Source: Paenibacillus sp. TCA20 (GTDB lineage Bacteria > Bacillota > Bacilli > Paenibacillales > Paenibacillaceae). Taken from it: DNA of 64,000 bases. The DNA is taken from assembly GCF_000732325.1 (NCBI RefSeq), contig NZ_BBIW01000003.1, positions 62,001-126,000 of the forward strand, in the 5' to 3' direction. The notes under the pieces are model-generated. The model was not told the DNA's origin, searched no databases, and worked only from the letters and a program-made list of their open reading frames with translations. Made by a program: the position numbers and the translations under genes. Of this stretch, positions 59,782 through 64,000 are shown piece after piece (positions within the stretch are counted from its first letter, which is position 1; each line of letters begins with the position of its first letter).

Positions 59782-61086
59782 ATGTCTAGGGGAGGTACAG
59801 AAGCTGTGAAGCGAAGAAACCACTGGATACTATTTGTTATATTATTGCTGTCATTAACCATATTGTCGCCAAGCCTTGATATATCACGAGACCCGGTAAC
59901 GGATGAGAACGATCAGAGCACAGATCCGTTATATCGTCCAGCTCCACCAGATCCACAGGAGCAGCAGCCATTGAAGATCGCAGTATCGATGCAGGAGCAG
60001 GAGTTTGCCGTTTTTCAGCGCCTCGCTGTAGAGATCGGAAATAGGATTGGCAGCGATATCGAAGTACATAACATGGAAGAAACAGATGCAAGCGAGGAGT
60101 ATGAAGCGATCCGCAAAAGCTTTGTGTTAGGTGATAGTGCAGACATTACCTTGTTGAATAATCGTTATGTTCGACTGTTTGCCATGCAAGGCTATTTGAG
60201 ACCGATTACAGGGAATGATCTGAACGGAATGGCAGCCGATCCTTTCCCACAGGTAATGACGGTGAATGAATGGAATGGGTATCGCTGGGCTGTTCCTCTC
60301 GATATAGATCCATATCTCTATGCTGAGGCCCGCAGCGACAACGCGACGTCACCGCCATTGCAATCAATGAGCACAGATGAGGATTGGATGAACCGAATGA
60401 CAACTTGGGCTGAAACGGACGATAAGCCATTCTTCTTGGATGTGGAGGATCCGCTGGCGTTTGCCTCCTGGCTTGAATTTCGCGGAATTATTCGTCAAAC
60501 GGAGGAGCTCTTCAATGCTGCTGAGCAGAACGAACAGCTGCAGTCTAGGATGCAGGAGCTGGAGATCCTGCTTCCGTATATTGAGACAGACTTCAAGGAC
60601 TCCGCCTCCGGTCAACTGAACTGGACGTCTGGAATTGTGAAGCTGTCTGATATGCTGCCGGAGTATCGTGGAGAACTCACCGAGTACATTAACAATGATG
60701 TGGAAACTCAGGCACTTACCGTGACGGGTCGCAGCTTCGCCCTCTCCTCTCGAACAGGACAAACAGAACTGGCTACGGAATGGATTAAGGCAATGACATC
60801 CCCTGAATCTGTACAAGACTGGTTTGAAGAAACAGGGAATCTGCCTATATATAGATCGCTTTATGATGAGCTGGAGATGCGGGACATTACAAGAGCGGTT
60901 CCTGTTCAGGCTCTGGAACAAAGTCTCGAGGCTGCTTATCGTGATAACTCGCTGGATGGGGATATGCTGAATCGTGCACAGCCTCTAATCACACAGTTTT
61001 TGCGTGGTGATATTTCGGCTGAAGCTTATTATTCGCGTGTTCAATCCTTCATCTCAGAGCAGGAGGGCGAAGCGGTGCCAAAATGA
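59782..61086 (+). CDS. Extracellular solute-binding-like protein, orphan
   Basis: A 434-residue exported protein. A basic N-terminus and one hydrophobic helix (about residues 15-35) without a lipobox Cys suggest a membrane anchor or cleaved signal. The rest resembles sugar-type ABC substrate-binding proteins (ADITLLNNRYVRLFAMQGYL, RWAVPLDIDPYLY, ATEWIKAMTSPESVQDWF). No permease or ATPase genes are near. ATG 59782 follows GGGGTGAGG; GTG 59770 is part of that site. A signalling or sensor accessory role is possible but unproven. Confidence 0.8.
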   Translation: MSRGGTEAVKRRNHWILFVILLLSLTILSPSLDISRDPVTDENDQSTDPLYRPAPPDPQEQQPLKIAVSMQEQEFAVFQRLAVEIGNRIGSDIEVHNMEETDASEEYEAIRKSFVLGDSADITLLNNRYVRLFAMQGYLRPITGNDLNGMAADPFPQVMTVNEWNGYRWAVPLDIDPYLYAEARSDNATSPPLQSMSTDEDWMNRMTTWAETDDKPFFLDVEDPLAFASWLEFRGIIRQTEELFNAAEQNEQLQSRMQELEILLPYIETDFKDSASGQLNWTSGIVKLSDMLPEYRGELTEYINNDVETQALTVTGRSFALSSRTGQTELATEWIKAMTSPESVQDWFEETGNLPIYRSLYDELEMRDITRAVPVQALEQSLEAAYRDNSLDGDMLNRAQPLITQFLRGDISAEAYYSRVQSFISEQEGEAVPK

Positions 61087-61121
61087 GTCTGTGCAGAATC
61101 CGCAGTAATGATAGGTGCATG

Positions 61122-62207
61122 TTATCTCAGGGCTAACTCCAGCGTTACTTCCAGCGTCTGATCCTCTGTCGAGACATCGGTTGCCTTAATGAAAGACATT
61201 AGCTTTTGCGGGTAAAATCCGAGATCAAATTCCTGCTGAAGCATGCTCCGTGTTGTATCCGGAAGTTCAAATCCGTTAAATACGAGCTTGTCTACATGAA
61301 ACAGAAGGGCGTTAGCCGGCTCATCAATGACGGTGTAATGACCTTGTACTGCAAGCTCAAGATTGTCTCTTTTCCCACTGGCAATAATATAATCATCCGT
61401 AAATTCAAAAGCAAAATCGTTGAAAATTTCATTCTCTGATCTCAGAAAATCGTTCAATTGCTCTTCATTAATCCGGATCGAATAGGTTCGGCCATTGGTC
61501 GATAGAATGCCCTTCTCCTGCTGAACAAATGAGGGCAGATTATTCATAGCGGAGGCAAGTGCGCCGAAGTAACGTTTCACCTCATGAATGCCTACATTGC
61601 TCCAGTAAGTATTCAGCTCCTCAATCAGCTTCTCCATCAGTTCCCGATTATCACTGCTTGCCAGTGTATTCTCAACCTCCTGCTCCAGCGTAAGCACTCT
61701 CTCCCGTTGATCCTGCAAATTTTGTTTAAGCAGGCTTAGCTCCGCATCATTCTGATTCAATCTAACTGTCATTTCCTCAAATTCCTGCTGTCTCGAATGA
61801 TATGCATGAAGTACTTCTTGATCTCTGCCTATTATAATTTCATAATAGCTTGCCAGAATTTGAATAGAGCGCAGCGACTTTGCCTTCAAAAAAACTTGCA
61901 GCAGTTGATCACGTTCCCCCATATAATAGGATCTCACAATAGAGGCTGCACGGTCCTGATGAGCTTCCATTTCTTCCTTATGTACAGACATTTGGGCTTC
62001 TAATGACACCCTGCTGTCTTCAATTTGCTGTTGCTGCACTTCTATGCGCTCAATTTCGTGATCAATTTCGACGATAGACAGGCTGTTCTGCAGAACATCT
62101 CTCGTAGTCTCGTCCATAGCAGGTTCAGCATGAATAGGGGAGATATGGAGCAAGATCAGTAGAATAGAGCAGCAGACGATCACATAATATGTAGAACGAT
62201 TTCTCAT
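61122..62207 (-). CDS. Secreted coiled-coil protein with CwlO-like N-terminal and unknown C-terminal domain
   Basis: A 361-residue protein. The signal peptide (residues 1-27, ending HISPIHA) is followed by a coiled coil (about 40-210). It contains RAASIVRSYYMGERDQLLQV, a segment like the PcsB/CwlO N-terminal coiled coil that is controlled by FtsEX. No NlpC/P60 catalytic domain is present. The C-terminal 110 residues (INEEQLNDFLRSE to TLELALR) have the alternating pattern of a beta-rich domain, reminiscent of YpmS or LmeA-like lipid-binding domains. That comparison is tentative. It is convergent with the solute-binding gene. Confidence 0.7.
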   Translation of the reverse strand: MRNRSTYYVIVCCSILLILLHISPIHAEPAMDETTRDVLQNSLSIVEIDHEIERIEVQQQQIEDSRVSLEAQMSVHKEEMEAHQDRAASIVRSYYMGERDQLLQVFLKAKSLRSIQILASYYEIIIGRDQEVLHAYHSRQQEFEEMTVRLNQNDAELSLLKQNLQDQRERVLTLEQEVENTLASSDNRELMEKLIEELNTYWSNVGIHEVKRYFGALASAMNNLPSFVQQEKGILSTNGRTYSIRINEEQLNDFLRSENEIFNDFAFEFTDDYIIASGKRDNLELAVQGHYTVIDEPANALLFHVDKLVFNGFELPDTTRSMLQQEFDLGFYPQKLMSFIKATDVSTEDQTLEVTLELALR

Positions 62208-62310
62208 CTCATATATTTCCTCCCTATAGCTTGTACTAGTAAATTGGAACTGAATAACGACAAACTTCCTATATCATATACTTAAAACATACATATGAAA
62301 AAGAAAACAA

Positions 62311-62352
62311 ATAAAGAACGGACCAGCTAACATCGCTGATCCGTTCTTTATT
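62311..62352. terminator. Terminator of the DUF2626 gene
   Basis: AATAAAGAACGGA and TCCGTTCTTTATT, with inner CAGC/GCTG pairing, form a strong hairpin with A and T tracts on both sides. It lies downstream of the minus-strand gene. Confidence 0.9.
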
Positions 62353-62366
62353 TGCTATAAGATGCG

Positions 62367-62603
62367 TTATAGAGGTTTGCCCATTTCGAATACAGTCCAG
62401 TAGCTGAAGCCTGAAAAGGTGATAATCATGTAAGCCCAGAACAATAAAATATAGGTTCTCTCCGTGAATTTCAAATAACCGAGAATGACGAAAAAAGCGG
62501 TTTGAAGGAAAAATAACAAAGCCATCTCCAACATATCACCTGCAAAGGCCATAAGACCAATCGTTAGAGTGAAAAATCCCAGTACACGAAACATGCGCGC
62601 CAC
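62367..62603 (-). CDS. DUF2626 family small membrane protein
   Basis: A 78-residue protein with two to three hydrophobic segments. It begins ARMFRVLGFFTLTIGLMAF and contains LLFFLQTAFFVILGYL and ERTYILLFWAYMIITF, the DUF2626 (YqgY-like) pattern. The role is unknown. Minus-strand start at 62603 follows AGAGGGGG. It has a good promoter upstream and a strong terminator downstream, so it is monocistronic. Confidence 0.85.
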   Translation of the reverse strand: MARMFRVLGFFTLTIGLMAFAGDMLEMALLFFLQTAFFVILGYLKFTERTYILLFWAYMIITFSGFSYWTVFEMGKPL

Positions 62604-62651
62604 GATGACTTACCCCCTCTCTTAGGAACGCTCGTCTATTTGCTAAGTAAC

Positions 62652-62680
62652 ATTATAGCGGTTAAGGAAAATGATGTAAA
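62652..62680 (-). promoter_or_regulatory. Sigma-A promoter for the DUF2626 gene
   Basis: On the minus strand TTTACA (62680-62675) and TATAAT (62657-62652) are separated by 17 bases, about 50 bases upstream of the start. Confidence 0.8.
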
Positions 62681-62713
62681 TAAAAATTGGATATGAAAGC
62701 GAAATCTTTTAGG

Positions 62714-62743
62714 GTATGTCCAGGGAGCAATTTGGAAATACAT
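62714..62743 (+). promoter_or_regulatory. Possible sigma-F/sigma-G promoter for rsfA
   Basis: GTATG (62714-62718) and GGAAATACAT (62734-62743) are separated by 15 bases, which resembles forespore promoters (GYATA, GGnnAnAMT). RsfA homologues are forespore-expressed. The site is about 145 bases upstream of the start, so certainty is limited. Confidence 0.35.
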
Positions 62744-62887
62744 TTTAGTATGAAATAGATTCTATGAACTCTATGAAGGGCATAAGAATGATTAAAGCTG
62801 AATTTTTATAACCGGCTTCTCATCTCATAGCTTGTTGATGCTGAGAGGTGAGGCTGTGATTATGGATGTCGTTAGGAGGTTTATAGC

Positions 62888-63532
62888 ATGACTGCTGTTA
62901 GACAGGATGCATGGAGCGCGGAGGATGATTTGATCCTGGCTGATGTTACGCTTCGCCATATCCGGGAAGGAAGCACTCAGCTGGCCGCTTTTGAGGAAGT
63001 AGGTGAAAAAATCGGTAGAACTTCGGCCGCGTGCGGTTTTCGCTGGAACAGTTTCGTTCGTAAAAAGTACGATGAAGCGATAGGCATTGCTAAGGCGCAG
63101 CGCCAAAAACGAAGCTATTCGAAAAGACATGCTGCAGTTCAGCCTCAAGTTGCAGCATTATCGGTAACGGAGACCGATGAGCTTATGTACAGAACAGAGG
63201 GATTCTCTGAGGAAACCTTGTCTATTGACGCTGTGATCCGCTTCTTAAGGCAGTGGAAGGGAATGGTTCAAGAGAATTCTAGACAACTGAAGCTTATCGA
63301 GAAGGAACTGCGTGAAAAAGAGGAAGAATTGAACGAGCTTCGATTCGAGAATGATCGCTTATCCAAGCAAGTGAATGAAGTACAAACCGATTATCGGGTA
63401 GTTAACGATGATTATAAAGCGCTCATTCAAATTATGGATCGTGCCAGAAGACTCGCCTTTTTATCTGAGGAAGAAGAAGAGAAAACTCGGTTCAAAATGG
63501 ATGCTAACGGCAACCTAGAGCGAATTGAATAA
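62888..63532 (+). CDS. rsfA: RsfA family prespore transcription factor
   Basis: A 214-residue DNA-binding protein. The N-terminal Myb/SANT-like domain (AWSAEDDLILADVTLRHIRE, FEEVGEKIGRTSAACGFRWN, about residues 8-60) precedes a linker. A C-terminal coiled coil (about 135-185, LKLIEKELREKEEELNELR) probably drives dimerisation. Homologues (YlbO/RsfA) fine-tune sigma-F dependent genes in the forespore. ATG 62888 follows AGGAGG. In B. subtilis ylbO and ylbQ (panE-like) are close together, as here. A terminator follows. Confidence 0.92.
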   Translation: MTAVRQDAWSAEDDLILADVTLRHIREGSTQLAAFEEVGEKIGRTSAACGFRWNSFVRKKYDEAIGIAKAQRQKRSYSKRHAAVQPQVAALSVTETDELMYRTEGFSEETLSIDAVIRFLRQWKGMVQENSRQLKLIEKELREKEEELNELRFENDRLSKQVNEVQTDYRVVNDDYKALIQIMDRARRLAFLSEEEEEKTRFKMDANGNLERIE

Positions 63533-63578
63533 ACTTGGATTTGCTGTAGCAATTCTAGAAATGAGATTGTGGAACTCG

Positions 63579-63621
63579 GAGCCTGTTTGACTGCGTAATG
63601 CGTGGTCAAACAGGCTTTTGT
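63579..63621 (+). terminator. Rho-independent terminator
   Basis: AGCCTGTTTGAC and GTCAAACAGGCT... (stem ending TTTTG) surround TGCGTAATGCGTG. It terminates rsfA. Confidence 0.88.
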
Positions 63622-63679
63622 CATATGCTCCTAACTAATATATAGTAAGAGAGAAAGGTTTATTGGAGGTGTACATAAT

Positions 63680-64000
63680 TTGATTATTGATGTCATCGGT
63701 GCGGGATCGCTTGGTCTAATGTATGGAGGGGCCCTCATATATGCTGGAGAAGAAGTAAGGTTTTGGACTAGAACAAGTGCACAGGCTGTACAATTACTTG
63801 AAACGGGGATGAAGATAAATCAGCCCGATGGACAAGTATGGAGGGTACAAGCGGGAAGTTTTGAAGCGAGAGAAATTGCATCCCTGCCAGAAGTATGGAA
63901 CAAGAAGCCTGGACATATGATCCTGCTTATGACTAAGCAAGGGGGCCTGCAGGAAACAATGCAGATCCTGACAAAGGTCAGCAAGCTGGATACGGCTTTA
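63680..64000 (+). CDS. 2-dehydropantoate 2-reductase family protein (partial)
   Basis: The first 107 codons are present; the gene runs off the right edge. The start is TTG 63680, after a TTGGAGGTG ribosome site. The N-terminal Rossmann motif IDVIGAGSLGLMYGGAL binds NADPH as in ketopantoate reductase (PanE/ApbA), which makes pantoate for coenzyme A. MILLMTKQGGLQET fits the fold's VKT-like strand. Its position next to rsfA matches ylbQ in B. subtilis. Substrate specificity cannot be confirmed from this part. Confidence 0.85.
   Translation, partial: MIIDVIGAGSLGLMYGGALIYAGEEVRFWTRTSAQAVQLLETGMKINQPDGQVWRVQAGSFEAREIASLPEVWNKKPGHMILLMTKQGGLQETMQILTKVSKLDTAL

Noticed and set aside
1-64000. Prophage, defence island, CRISPR array or tRNA cluster
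   Set aside because: No integrase other than the IS transposase, no phage structural or restriction genes, no spaced repeats and no tRNA-like cloverleaf were found.

Overview
This window looks like chromosomal core DNA of a spore-forming Bacillales bacterium, most likely Paenibacillus or a close relative. The evidence is a long run of genes in nearly the Bacillus subtilis yqe/yqf order (prmA, rsmE, mtaB ... rpsU, yqeY, yqeZ-floA, yqfCD, phoH, pgpH, ybeY, dgkA, cdd, era, yqzL, recO, glyQS, yqxD, dnaG, sigA, trmK, yqfO), AddAB instead of RecBCD, an RNase P RNA of Bacillus type, a glycine T-box, and sporulation genes (yqfC, yqfD, a CotD-like coat gene, rsfA). No species call is possible by eye.

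Layout. 1-4737: end of an unknown gene, then prmA, a site-2 protease, rsmE, mtaB and a NUDIX gene, all on +. 4740-7226: a Na/Pi-cotransporter-like gene on minus and a divergent rRNA methyltransferase. 7571-19910: the DNA-end processing cluster addB-addA-sbcD-sbcC, which sits inside the yqe run here but elsewhere in B. subtilis. 20048-25216: a small unknown protein, a HIT protein behind a structured leader, rpsU-yqeY, then nfeD-floA-yqfB-like behind an excellent sigma-W type promoter. 25337-42541: sporulation genes yqfC/yqfD, phoH, c-di-AMP phosphodiesterase, ybeY, dgkA, cdd, era, yqzL, recO, T-box-controlled glyQS, yqxD, dnaG, sigA, trmK, yqfO.

42561-52939: rnpB, a CotD-like gene, a membrane-anchored subtilase on minus, several small conserved genes (YpuI, DUF1540, DUF4190-like), a lytic transglycosylase, a cysteine desulfurase-thiI pair, and two TerC-family genes arranged head to head around an inverted repeat. 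52945-58332: typA with an elaborate leader, ylaH, an LCP cell-wall ligase, a short promoter-ORF-terminator unit, and a PIN-PhoH gene. 58392-59663: an IS3-family element inserted in the loop of what appears to be the PIN-PhoH terminator; its orfA is frameshifted. 59782-64000: an orphan solute-binding-like protein, a secreted coiled-coil protein, a DUF2626 gene, rsfA and the start of a ketopantoate reductase gene.

Themes are RNA and ribosome maturation (PrmA, RsmE, MtaB, RlmI-like, YbeY, Era, TrmK, RNase P, ThiI, TypA), DNA replication and repair (DnaG, SigA, AddAB, SbcCD, RecO) and envelope or sporulation functions. No prophage, CRISPR array, tRNA or defence island was seen. The most interesting material is regulatory: the sigma-W promoter, the typA and HIT leaders, the TerC intergenic palindrome, the promoter-ORF-terminator unit at 56.7 kb, and the IS-split terminator.
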